Shown piece after piece: positions 47,084-55,655 of a stretch of 64,000 nt of DNA. Under the pieces are notes generated by a model. The model saw only the letters and a list, made by a program, of their open reading frames with translations. It was not told the origin of the DNA and made no database searches. A program made the translations under genes and the position numbers. This stretch comes from an uncultured Jannaschia sp. (GTDB lineage: Bacteria > Pseudomonadota > Alphaproteobacteria > Rhodobacterales > Rhodobacteraceae), in assembly GCA_947494145.1 (NCBI GenBank), contig CANLTZ010000001.1, positions 522,551 through 586,550 on the forward strand. The letters are read 5' to 3'. Within the stretch, counting starts at the first letter, position 1. Every line of letters begins with the position of its first letter.

Positions 47084-48472
47084 ATGCTGACGTCTCTTTC
47101 CGGCCGATTCCTGCTTCTGACCATCATCTTCGTGATGCTGGCCGAAGTCTTGATCTTCGTGCCCTCCATCGCGCGTTTCCGGCTCGACTACCTGACCGAA
47201 CGGTTGGAGCGGGCACAGATTGCATCGCTGGCGCTGCTGGGTGCTGACGAGATGATCGACTCACAGGTTGAAGCCGAACTTCTGGAAAACGCTGGCGTAT
47301 TGAATGTGGTCCTGCGACGCGATGCGCTTCGTCAGCTTGTGCTGTCATCGGATTTGCCGGGACCGGTCGCGCGCACCGTGGACCTGCGCGATCCAACGGC
47401 ATGGGAGTTGATCCGCGACGCCATGAGGCGGTTCACGGCCCCCGAATCAGAGATCATCCGCGTCATCGCCGAACCTGCCCGGGGCGGCGGTGTCCAGATC
47501 GAGGCGGCTTTGGACACGCAAGACATGCATGACGCCATGATTGCCTATGGTTGGACGATTCTTTGGCTGTCTTTGGTGATATCGGTCATCACCTCGGCCT
47601 TCCTGTTCATGGCCGTCAGGCGGCTGATGGTGAACCCGATCCGAAGTCTGGTCGGGCAGATGAACCGCTATGCCGCCGCGCCGGAAGATGGGCGGCGCGT
47701 CATCGTGCCGGGGTCTCGTGTCAAAGAGTTGCGGGAGGCGGAAAACACGCTGCGCGACCTGGAAAACCAGCTGACCCAGTCGTTGCGCCAGAAAGAACGC
47801 CTGGCAGCCTTGGGATCGGCCGTTGCGAAGATCAGCCATGATCTGCGCAACATCCTGACGACGTCGACCTTGCTGGCCGACCGGATGGAGATGGTGGACG
47901 ACCCCACGGTCAAGCGCGTGGCCCCAAAGATCGTGGCATCCCTGACCCGCGCGGTGAACCTGACAGAGGGTACCCTGGCATTCGGTCGCGCCGAGGAAGC
48001 CCCACCTGCCTTGCAACGCATCGAAGCGCGGCCTTTCCTTGAGGAGATCTGCGAGGGTGAGCAACTGGCTGTGGCAGAAGGTGCGGTGCGGATCCGCCAT
48101 GAAGCGGCGGCGGGCCTGACCCTGCGTGCCGACCCGGAGCAATTACACAGAGTCATCGGAAACCTGATCCGCAATGCGCGTCAGGCCATCCAGGCGACGG
48201 GCAAGCCCGGCGAAGTCTGTGTCTCGGCTACCGAAGACATCAATGGCTGGGCATTGCGCATCACCGATACGGGGCCCGGTCTGCCCCCGAAAGCGCAGGA
48301 AAACCTGTTCCAGGCTTTCCAGGGCAACGTGCGCAAGGGCGGCACGGGCCTTGGTCTGGTCATCGCGCAGGAACTCATTCGTGGCCATGGCGGTGAGCTG
48401 TCATTGGAGCGCACGGACGACACCGGCACCACCTTCCGCATCGACCTGCCGCGCGAGCTTGCCGCGGCCTAA
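47084..48472 (+). CDS. Membrane sensor histidine kinase
   Basis: 462 residues with an N-terminal helix (LLLTIIFVMLAEVLIFVP), a periplasmic domain to about 150, a second helix (ILWLSLVISVITSAFLFMAV), a HAMP-like linker, and the kinase core: H-box SAVAKISHDLRNILTTS, N-box NLIRNARQAI, G1 DTGPGLPPK, G2 GGTGLGLVIA. No response regulator gene is adjacent, so it is an orphan here. tRNA-Arg follows on the same strand. Confidence 0.9.
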   Translation: MLTSLSGRFLLLTIIFVMLAEVLIFVPSIARFRLDYLTERLERAQIASLALLGADEMIDSQVEAELLENAGVLNVVLRRDALRQLVLSSDLPGPVARTVDLRDPTAWELIRDAMRRFTAPESEIIRVIAEPARGGGVQIEAALDTQDMHDAMIAYGWTILWLSLVISVITSAFLFMAVRRLMVNPIRSLVGQMNRYAAAPEDGRRVIVPGSRVKELREAENTLRDLENQLTQSLRQKERLAALGSAVAKISHDLRNILTTSTLLADRMEMVDDPTVKRVAPKIVASLTRAVNLTEGTLAFGRAEEAPPALQRIEARPFLEEICEGEQLAVAEGAVRIRHEAAAGLTLRADPEQLHRVIGNLIRNARQAIQATGKPGEVCVSATEDINGWALRITDTGPGLPPKAQENLFQAFQGNVRKGGTGLGLVIAQELIRGHGGELSLERTDDTGTTFRIDLPRELAAA

Positions 48473-48569
48473 GCCGTCTAGCCGCCGCCCACTGTCTGGT
48501 CCTTCGCAGGATGGGACGGGAAATCCCCCTTGCGCGCTCGCCGCGGTGGGGCTATCTGCGGCCCCGTAG

Positions 48570-48646
48570 GCGCTGGTAGCTCAGTTGGATAGAGTACTTG
48601 ACTACGAATCAAGGGGTCGGGGGTTCGAATCCTCCCCAGCGCGCCA
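48570..48646 (+). tRNA. tRNA-Arg (anticodon ACG)
   Basis: A 77-base cloverleaf with CCA encoded: acceptor stem GCGCTGG/CCAGCGC, D-arm TAGCTCAGTTGGATAGA, anticodon stem CTTGA-ctACGaa-TCAAG with ACG at 48604-48606, T-arm GGGGGTTCGAATCCTCC, discriminator G then CCA. The A34 would be deaminated to inosine. The gene marks the border to accessory content downstream. Confidence 0.97.
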
Positions 48647-48970
48647 TTCCCCCTCTACGTCAGACGAAATTGGCCTTTGCGTCATAAACTGCCCCAATCA
48701 CCGCGAACCGGATGTTTGTGGCCAAGCCACAGGCGTCCGGTTCGATGCCACTCTATCCGATACTTTGCCATATCTTGGGTTGGTGCTTCATGGGAAGCGC
48801 CTGGTCACGTCGGGGTTGGCTGTGGGTGCAAACGGCCCGGAGCGGGCCCCAGATGATCGTCCTTGATGCTCTTGCGCGGCCCGTCAAAGCGGACTCTAGC
48901 TGCAGCTACTAACAAGAGAGAACCACTGGCCGACGAACCTGGGGATATTGGGACATCAAGCCAGCTGACT
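48647..48970 (+). other. Gene-free stretch after tRNA-Arg with a long G-U-rich hairpin
   Basis: 324 bp without a supported ORF. At 48704-48744 CGAACCGGATGTTTGTGGC pairs with GCCACAGGCGTCCGGTTCG across a CAA loop: 19 pairs, three of which are U-G wobbles on the plus strand but would be A-C mismatches on the minus. That asymmetry points to a plus-strand RNA structure, perhaps a terminator of the tRNA transcript or a small structured RNA. No integrase or second copy of the tRNA 3' end is seen. Confidence 0.45.
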
Positions 48971-51016
48971 TTAAGCGCATGGACTCGCCGCGCGAACGTC
49001 TACCCGCGCGCCGTAGTCGTTCTGGCCAACCGAGAACGGAAAGGCGGATAGCGCCGTCTTGGGCAGCACGGAGGAGCCATCTGTAAGGACATTCAATCCG
49101 GGCCAGCCATCGCGCATCCAAACGGTGCCGTTCGGCACGCGCGGCGTGATCTTGGCGCGGGCCTTGAACGTCCCTCTGACATTCGCGATCTCAACCCAGT
49201 CGCCATCAATGATGAACCGAGTTGCAGCATCATCGGGGGCCATCCAGAGATCCGGGTCCGTTTCGCGACTTGCGAGGGTCGGCAAAGCGCGGCCATGATC
49301 GTAGAACGCGTGGAAATGAGCGAAGGTGCGGCCGTGGGCCAGGATCAATGCCCCGCTCTTATCCACTGCCGGAGCCATGGGCAATGGCGGCAGGCCCATT
49401 GAGCGCGCGCGCTCGGAGGAGAACTCGATCTTTCCGGACGGTGTCGAGAATTCGAACGTCGGATAGGCCACATGGGAGACGTCCAAGGGCACATGCCCGC
49501 CATTGGCCCGCAGCCTCTCGACCGTGGCGTGGCCCGTCGCGGGGTGGTCGAGGACCGCGTTCATCGCGTCCTCCTGATCCGTCCACGGGTAGACGTCCTC
49601 GAGTCCAAGCCGGTCGGCCAATCCCTTGTAGATCTCATAGACCGGGCGAGCGTCCCCGGCCGCGGGCAACACGCGGTCCGAGAGATGGACGTGGGTGTTG
49701 GTCGATTTGGCCCCGATCTCTTCCAACCAGATCGTGCCAGGAAGGACGATATCGGCAGCCTCTCGGATCGTCTGGTTGGCGAAGACGTCGTAGGCCACAA
49801 CCAGTTCGGCCTTGGCCAGTGCCGCACGGACCCGGTTGGTATCGGCAAAGCTGGACAGGACATTGGACCCGATCGTGAGAAAGACTTTTACCGCGCCGCT
49901 TTCCAGCGCCTCGACGATCGCCTCCATCTGGTTGGGAATATACGTGCCCGGCAGTCTTCGATCTGCAGCCGAGACATCATTGAACCCTGCACCATGGCTC
50001 CGCCCGCCGTGCCGCGGACCGATGCCGCCCCCGGCACTGCCAAAATTGCCGGTCAACGCAGGCAAGCATGAAATCGCGCGCGCGGCCTGCCACGTGTTGC
50101 TGCCCTTGTGAAGCGATGACCCGCCAATGACGATCATCGTCGGCTTGGTGGCGGCATAGCGGCGCGCAAGCTGCGTGATCTGTTCGGCAGGAACCCCGGT
50201 TTGCCCCTCGCCCCAATCGGGCGTCATCGTCTCCACATGCGTCTTGAGGGCGTCAAACCCCAATGTGTGGTCCGAAACGAAATCAGCGTCCCAAGCTCCG
50301 TCGGCCACGATCACATGCATTATGGCCAGCGCGAGGGCCGCATCCGTGCCCGGCTTCAGGAGGAGCACGTCATCCGCAAGCGCAGAGGCTTCCGTCCTGC
50401 GCACGTCGATGACGACAATCCGCGCGCCCCGGCGCTTTGCAATCTCCACATGGCGCAAGGTGTTGGCTTGGCTCACGGTATTGGCACCCCAGAGGATCAC
50501 CATCTCGGAATTGGCCCCAAGGTCCTCCTTGGTCGAGGTCTCGATGGCCCCGGTGAGCCCGACGCCAAAGGCGCCAAGACCCCAGCAAATCATGGCGGGG
50601 TTCCAATATTGGCAGCCATAAAGGTTGGCGAAGCGGTCCATCTGGGCGCGCTTTAGACCGAAAGCATAATCATTGCCCCAGTTCCCGTGCGCCTGCCAAA
50701 AACCAACCCGCTCCCGCCCGACCTCGCGCATTTTGTCCGCGATATGATCCATCGCGACGTCCCATGTCACATCTGTCCAAGCCTCGGTGCCGCGCACCCG
50801 GCGCATGCGAGGGGTCAGAAGACGCTGGTCATTGCCAACGATCTCATGGGCGGCCTTGCCCCGCATGCAGAGAAACCCCTGACTGTCCGGGTTCGTCTCG
50901 TCCCCGATGATGACGATCTTCTGGTTGTCGTGTTTTGTGACCTTCATCCCGCACAGCGTTGGGTGGCAGTTCATGGGACACATTGTCTTGAAGGTTTCCA
51001 CCCGGGGCCAATCCAA
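48971..51016 (-). CDS. Molybdopterin-dependent oxidoreductase (DMSO reductase superfamily)
   Basis: A 681-residue catalytic subunit. An N-terminal 4Fe-4S motif, MCPMNCHPTLCGM...GFLCMRGKA, has spacing C-x3-C-x4-C-x27-C. The bis-MGD-binding alpha/beta domain follows (VILWGANTVSQANTLRH, VVAYDVFANQTIREAADIVLPG), then the C-terminal aspartate-decarboxylase-like barrel (RFIIDGDWVEIANVRGTFKA). There is no Tat signal, so it is cytoplasmic. No electron-transfer partner gene is adjacent, and the substrate is not evident; thiosulfate/formate-type relatives exist. It is the first accessory gene after tRNA-Arg. Confidence 0.87.
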   Translation of the reverse strand: MDWPRVETFKTMCPMNCHPTLCGMKVTKHDNQKIVIIGDETNPDSQGFLCMRGKAAHEIVGNDQRLLTPRMRRVRGTEAWTDVTWDVAMDHIADKMREVGRERVGFWQAHGNWGNDYAFGLKRAQMDRFANLYGCQYWNPAMICWGLGAFGVGLTGAIETSTKEDLGANSEMVILWGANTVSQANTLRHVEIAKRRGARIVVIDVRRTEASALADDVLLLKPGTDAALALAIMHVIVADGAWDADFVSDHTLGFDALKTHVETMTPDWGEGQTGVPAEQITQLARRYAATKPTMIVIGGSSLHKGSNTWQAARAISCLPALTGNFGSAGGGIGPRHGGRSHGAGFNDVSAADRRLPGTYIPNQMEAIVEALESGAVKVFLTIGSNVLSSFADTNRVRAALAKAELVVAYDVFANQTIREAADIVLPGTIWLEEIGAKSTNTHVHLSDRVLPAAGDARPVYEIYKGLADRLGLEDVYPWTDQEDAMNAVLDHPATGHATVERLRANGGHVPLDVSHVAYPTFEFSTPSGKIEFSSERARSMGLPPLPMAPAVDKSGALILAHGRTFAHFHAFYDHGRALPTLASRETDPDLWMAPDDAATRFIIDGDWVEIANVRGTFKARAKITPRVPNGTVWMRDGWPGLNVLTDGSSVLPKTALSAFPFSVGQNDYGARVDVRAASPCA

Positions 51017-51205
51017 TCGTTTTCTCGAAATTCAAGAAAAGCGTAGAGGAGTTCTGAGGCTCGGAGAAGCTTTGTACCGTCAAGACGCCGGCAGACGCGA
51101 GGACATGCCCTGTCCGACCATGTCGTTTGAGAAGAACAAGGGATGGTGTACCCCATTGCCCTGGGCAGAAAGCATTTCGACGCAAATTTGCGTGGGGCGG
51201 AACCA

Positions 51206-52002
51206 ATGAAGATCAGCGCTGTTCAGCACAATCCTCAAGACGATCTGAAAGTGTCACTGCATGTCCTGTTTGAAACGGTGAAGCGTGCGACGGCAGACGG
51301 CCCTGACCTGATTGCCCTGCCGGAATACTACGCCTTCATGGGCGACAGCTCCAAAAGACTTGCGGCCAGTGGCGCTTGGTTCGCCGATATCAACGGCCAA
51401 ACCGCAGAACTTGCAAAGTCGCTAGGCGTCACGATCCATGAAGGGTGCCTTGCTGAACAGCGAGACGACGGGACGTATAATACGACCGTCGTCCATGGTG
51501 CAGACGGGACCGAGCTTGCGCGGTATTCCAAGATTCATCTCTTCGATATTGATTTGGCCGACGGCACTCAGTTTCGGGAATCCGATCTCATTTGTCGGGG
51601 GTCGAGCGTGGAAACCTACGACCTTAATGGTTGGAAAATCGGCTGCACGATTTGCTATGACTTGCGCTTCCCGGAGCTTTTTGCCGCCTGCGTGACCTCG
51701 GCGCCGAACTGATCCTCGTCCCCGCGGCGTTCCTGCGTGAAACCGGACAGGCGCATTGGGAAGTTTTGTTGCGGGCCCGCGCCATTGAGACTGGAACGTA
51801 TATCGCGGCACCGGCTCAGGTCTTTTCGTTCAACGACGGAAAGGGGCATTGCTACGGTCATAGTCTGGTCTGCGATCCATGGGGAGCCGTCATTGCGCAG
51901 GCTTCAGATAAGTCGGGGTATGTCGATGCGCGGCTGGACAAGGGTTTCCTGAACGATGTCCGCGCCCGCGTGCCCGTCAATCGGCACCATGTTTTGGAGT
52001 GA
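51206..52002 (+). pseudogene. Carbon-nitrogen hydrolase (nitrilase family), frameshifted
   Basis: Start at MKISAVQHNPQDD. Catalytic elements are present: Glu in LIALPEYYAFMGD, Lys in YSKIHLFDIDL and Cys in CTICYDLRFPEL. The reading frame then breaks at TTTTTGCC (about 51678-51685) and stops at 51712. The rest of the protein continues in another frame (LRDLGAELILVPAAF, later NRHHVLE) to 52002. Inserting one base restores about 265 residues, the normal length for Nit1/Nit2-like amidases. This is either a real pseudogene or a homopolymer sequencing error. Confidence 0.82.
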
Positions 52003-52204
52003 GATGACCTGAACCCTCTCAGCTAAGTCGGACCACTTCATTTGCTGACGGTCAGAAGGCTGGCTGCGTTCGATGCCGTACTGCCGAAAGATGCTTAGCC
52101 AAGGGAGCACCATCGCTTGTGTCCGGGATGAGCAGATGTCAGTTTCCGTAGGTCAGGTTGCTCGGCTGGCTACCGGAAGCATCCGTTCAGTTGGAGGCTT
52201 GGGA

Positions 52205-52591
52205 ATGATTGACCATATCACATTCGGCGTGGCCGACTTCCAGCGATCCACTGCTTTCTACGATCAGGCATTTGCCCCTTTGGGCGTGCGACGTTTGTTC
52301 GATGTCCCCGAAGAGCATTCCGATGGTGTGAAGGTGACCGGCTATGGCGACGACCGCCCTTGGTTTTGGCTGGCTGAAGAAAGGGCAACAACCGGATTGA
52401 TGCACATCGCCTTGCGGGCGCAAAGCAGGGCCGAGGTCGATGCGTTTCACGCCGCTGCCATTCTGGCCGGTGGGATCGACCATGGACGGCCAGGGCTTCG
52501 CCCGCATTACCACCCGGATTACTATGCTGCGTTTGTGTTGGACCCTGACGGGCACAATATCGAAGCAGTATGTCATACGCCGGCAGAATAG
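52205..52591 (+). CDS. VOC family (glyoxalase/bleomycin-resistance-like) protein
   Basis: A 128-residue two-motif VOC protein, MIDHITFGVADFQRSTAFYD...GLMHIALRAQSRAEVDAFH...YYAAFVLDPDGHNIEAVCH. The His and Glu of the usual metal site (IDHITFG, MHIALR, NIEAVC) are in place. The preferred ATG is 52205; the track's upstream 44 codons look non-coding. The substrate is unknown. Confidence 0.85.
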   Translation: MIDHITFGVADFQRSTAFYDQAFAPLGVRRLFDVPEEHSDGVKVTGYGDDRPWFWLAEERATTGLMHIALRAQSRAEVDAFHAAAILAGGIDHGRPGLRPHYHPDYYAAFVLDPDGHNIEAVCHTPAE

Positions 52592-52596
52592 AAATC

Positions 52597-52740
52597 TCAG
52601 ACTTTTCCAGCGACAATGACACAGATGTAGAGGGTTACGGGCGCGCCGACCCTTCCAGCGGTTTCGGCAATGTCCCCGGGGATGAAAACAGCGCGCTGAG
52701 CGGCCTTCTCGTCCGGTCCGATTTGCGCGGCGTCCTTTGC
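52597..52740 (-). CDS. Possible 47-residue protein at the 3' end of the bpX-like operon
   Basis: The minus strand reads MAKDAAQIGPDEKAAQRAVF and ends in a hydrophobic APVTLYICVIVAGKV. It starts 26 bases after the stop of the 962-residue gene and ends just before the convergent VOC gene. The composition is protein-like rather than Arg/Pro-rich shadow, and an aggac-like site is upstream. It could be a small membrane-associated component or chance. Confidence 0.35.
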   Translation of the reverse strand, partial: AKDAAQIGPDEKAAQRAVFIPGDIAETAGRVGAPVTLYICVIVAGKV

Positions 52741-52766
52741 CATCGGAAAATGTCCTACAGATCGCT

Positions 52767-55655
52767 TTAGACGGCCAGAACACCTGGGGACTTCAAGTTG
52801 CAAAGGATCGCCAGCCCGCCTTTGGTGAGGAGGACGAGGTGCTCAGCATTGAGCGAGGCGGATTGTGCCAAGATTTCATGGCCCTCGATCCGGACACTGG
52901 TTCGATTGTTTTTGACCGTCATCTTGATGGCGCTTCGATCCGAGGCTGGCGCCTCGACCGCGTAGGCGGCCCCCTCGGGCACGGCTGTAACCGCAGCAAA
53001 GGTGGCGCGCAGCCTCAGGTCATCGCCCACTTTCGCCAAAAGCGCTTGTTCCGCCTCTAGATTGGAGGCGGGGCCGTGGAGTTGAAAGGTTTCGTGCGCG
53101 TTGCCGTCCGATGCCATCCTCGTGAAACCAGAATCGCACCAGACGTGCGGGCTATGAGAAAGCTTGTTGCCTTTGTCCTGTTTTTCCAGATTGACCGACA
53201 GACGGAGACTAGACCGGTTCAAATACCACTTCTCTATTAGTCCTGGGCCGTGAGGCTCGATGCGCTGGGTGAGCCATTCAACAGCGGCAGGCGTGCTTCT
53301 GAATGCGACAACTCTGACCGGAATGGTTTGGGTGATCGACCAGAGCATCTCGAAACTTGGCGTATCGGCAAGAAGTTTTGTCAGGTCGAGTGAGCCAACC
53401 GCTTCAGGTGTTTGAACGTGCCACACGCCATCACCTGCGTAGTGATCCCAGGTGACAAGTTTGGCAGAGCCAAGCGCACGGTAGGTGTGGCGTGCAACAT
53501 CCAGCAGCGAAATGCGGCGGTTGGCATCGTGACCTTGCAGTAGCAACACGAAGCGCCCCGCGCCAATGGGGACCATGCCGACAAGATCAGGAAGGTGATC
53601 CGCCCATCGCTTCACGCCTTGTGGATCAATCAGAGCAATGTCGCCGGTCAACGCGCCAACCAACGCAGCCCCCCTGAGCACGGCGGCAACCATCGTCCAA
53701 TCGCCATGCCCCGACTTGGGAAGGGGAACAGATAGATGTTTCTGCGGCTTGGACGGGGCGGCGCGGTGGATTTGGCGCAAATCTTCTGCCAGGGCCTGAC
53801 ATCCTTGCGACTTAGCGAACCGGCGCAGATCATTGGCGGAAAGCGCAAAAGGGGTGTCTGCATCGAAGGCGAGAGACGCGCGCACGACCGCATCCGCAAG
53901 GGCCTGCTTGCGCGGGTCGCTGTCATCCATGCGTTCGGCAGCCCGCTTCAGCGCAGAGCGGATTTCCCCCGCATCGGGCTCGGAGGCCCCGGCACGAATG
54001 ACTTGGGCGATCTGGCCGCCAACAGTGTCTTCCGATGGCGCGTCGTGGAGTGCATCTATGGGCCAAGGCAGGCTTTGCACAGCTCGTTCAAGAACGGGAT
54101 GGTCGCGCAGATGTCCGCCGCCAATCGCCTTGCCCAAAACGCGAAGATGCGTGTCACCAAGCTGTGGGCTGTCCGCACTTTCCTGAACGGCGCGGGGCAG
54201 GTCCCCTTGGACCACCAGGTCTTCGACCCAGTGCATGCGCACGAAGACCGAAAACTCGGGCTCCCGTTCGGAGATGATCGCCAATTGCTCTAGGCAGTTG
54301 TGGCGCCGCGCCATTAGAAGGGCGATTTCCTTGTGTTCAGCCAAATACCAGAGCCGGGAAATCGTTGCGCCATTCTGACCGCGCGCTGTGGCCAGTTTTG
54401 CCGCGTCTTCATAGGCTTTCATCTTCTCCAGTTCGAGAAGCGCAGGCTCGATCAGGTCAAGAAGTTCGGCATAGACGAAGGCCGCGCGTCGATGGTCGCC
54501 CTTTTGCGACAAGTCTTCAGCAAGCGTCTTGTACCTTGCGCGCAAGTCTTCGAAGCCCCAGTCTCCGGGGATCGAAACCACGTTTTCGGTGTCGCGATTG
54601 AGATCAAAGTCCAGCGTGGCGCGCGGTTTCGGCGGCGCGGTCATTAGTCTGTTTTTGCGCGTCTTCTTCTCTTGTTCAGTCTGGGCCAGGGACATCGCGC
54701 GCTTGAGGGCGCGATCAATGTCACCCCGATCAATCATATCGTTGACCTGTTCAAGATTGCGCTGAATGTCGCGGCGCAAGCGATTGCCAAGCGACGTGTT
54801 CCAAAGCGCGAGACCGCGCAGCCGGTCGAGGAGCCCGCCGCTCTTTTGCTTGCCATTTCGCGTTTGCCGAGGAATTTCGCCGCCCTTTCCTTCGACGGTA
54901 TCGACCGTCCTGAGGCGGAAGAAACCGAAGAGAAAGAGCAGGACCACCATAGCGATGACCAACCCGACGGGACCGGTTCTGACGCCCAGGCCTAAGACAA
55001 TGACCGTGACCGCCGCGTAGATTGCGATCAGGATGCCGGACGCAAACGCGCGTAGGGTGAATTCTCCGGTTGCGCGGCCCAAAGGGTGAAGTCTGCGATC
55101 TGCCGCGGCCGCAACATGTGCCCTGACATCCTTGAAGGGTTCTGATTTGTCGGCGATTTTCTGCAGGTCTTGGCTTAGGCGCGGCGTACTTTCCTTCTGG
55201 GACTTATCGACCTTTGGAATTGCGATCTGCGAAGTGGGTGGTGAGCGGCCCTCGACAAGGGATATCCCGGAGAAGTCCCAAAGACTGATCGGGTCCACCA
55301 GCGTCGCACTTTCAAGGCTTAGCACTTTCGGAACGCCTTGCGAAATGATCGACAGGCCGCGGGGCGGTATTTCGTCCGCTGGGTAGCTGACATACCTGTC
55401 CGGCCCAACGCGGCGCAGGGGAAGCGCGGAGGTCTGTGCCGGGTCAAGCATGACCGGGTCGTTGAACATCAAACAGAACCCGCCATCAGAAAATCCCACT
55501 AGCTGGCCTGGATGTTGGAGGAGCCGCAGCAGCGCGGCTTCGTTTCTTGCATAGACGGCATCGTACTGGTCGGGAGCTTCCCAGAGCCAAAGGCGCCGCG
55601 GTTGCGGCGGGTCAATCCGGTCGGGCAGGGGGCTCCGCTTGAGTTTCAGAGCCAT
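52767..55655 (-). CDS. Large membrane protein of a MoxR-vWA-beta-propeller (bpX) ternary system
   Basis: A 962-residue protein in three parts. Residues 1-150 form a globular N-terminal domain (RRLWLWEAPDQYDAVYARNE; FSDGGFCLMFNDP) resembling the N-terminal bpX-type domains. Residues about 204-248 are two membrane helices. Residues about 290-640 are helical-repeat-like (ALKRAMSLAQTEQEKK, HRRAAFVYAELLDLIEPALLE, TPR-like). The last ~310 residues are beta-rich with repeated hydrophobic strands (GALTGDIALIDPQGVKRW, GRFVLLLQGHD, HLVLLTKGGLAILC), consistent with a beta-propeller. It overlaps the vWA gene by 10 bases. Family assignment is from memory of operon context. Confidence 0.68.
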   Translation of the reverse strand: MALKLKRSPLPDRIDPPQPRRLWLWEAPDQYDAVYARNEAALLRLLQHPGQLVGFSDGGFCLMFNDPVMLDPAQTSALPLRRVGPDRYVSYPADEIPPRGLSIISQGVPKVLSLESATLVDPISLWDFSGISLVEGRSPPTSQIAIPKVDKSQKESTPRLSQDLQKIADKSEPFKDVRAHVAAAADRRLHPLGRATGEFTLRAFASGILIAIYAAVTVIVLGLGVRTGPVGLVIAMVVLLFLFGFFRLRTVDTVEGKGGEIPRQTRNGKQKSGGLLDRLRGLALWNTSLGNRLRRDIQRNLEQVNDMIDRGDIDRALKRAMSLAQTEQEKKTRKNRLMTAPPKPRATLDFDLNRDTENVVSIPGDWGFEDLRARYKTLAEDLSQKGDHRRAAFVYAELLDLIEPALLELEKMKAYEDAAKLATARGQNGATISRLWYLAEHKEIALLMARRHNCLEQLAIISEREPEFSVFVRMHWVEDLVVQGDLPRAVQESADSPQLGDTHLRVLGKAIGGGHLRDHPVLERAVQSLPWPIDALHDAPSEDTVGGQIAQVIRAGASEPDAGEIRSALKRAAERMDDSDPRKQALADAVVRASLAFDADTPFALSANDLRRFAKSQGCQALAEDLRQIHRAAPSKPQKHLSVPLPKSGHGDWTMVAAVLRGAALVGALTGDIALIDPQGVKRWADHLPDLVGMVPIGAGRFVLLLQGHDANRRISLLDVARHTYRALGSAKLVTWDHYAGDGVWHVQTPEAVGSLDLTKLLADTPSFEMLWSITQTIPVRVVAFRSTPAAVEWLTQRIEPHGPGLIEKWYLNRSSLRLSVNLEKQDKGNKLSHSPHVWCDSGFTRMASDGNAHETFQLHGPASNLEAEQALLAKVGDDLRLRATFAAVTAVPEGAAYAVEAPASDRSAIKMTVKNNRTSVRIEGHEILAQSASLNAEHLVLLTKGGLAILCNLKSPGVLAV

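Noticed and set aside
48624-48646. Attachment-site core at the tRNA-Arg 3' end
   Set aside because: No second copy of the tRNA 3' sequence and no integrase was found in the window, so an att site is not annotated.
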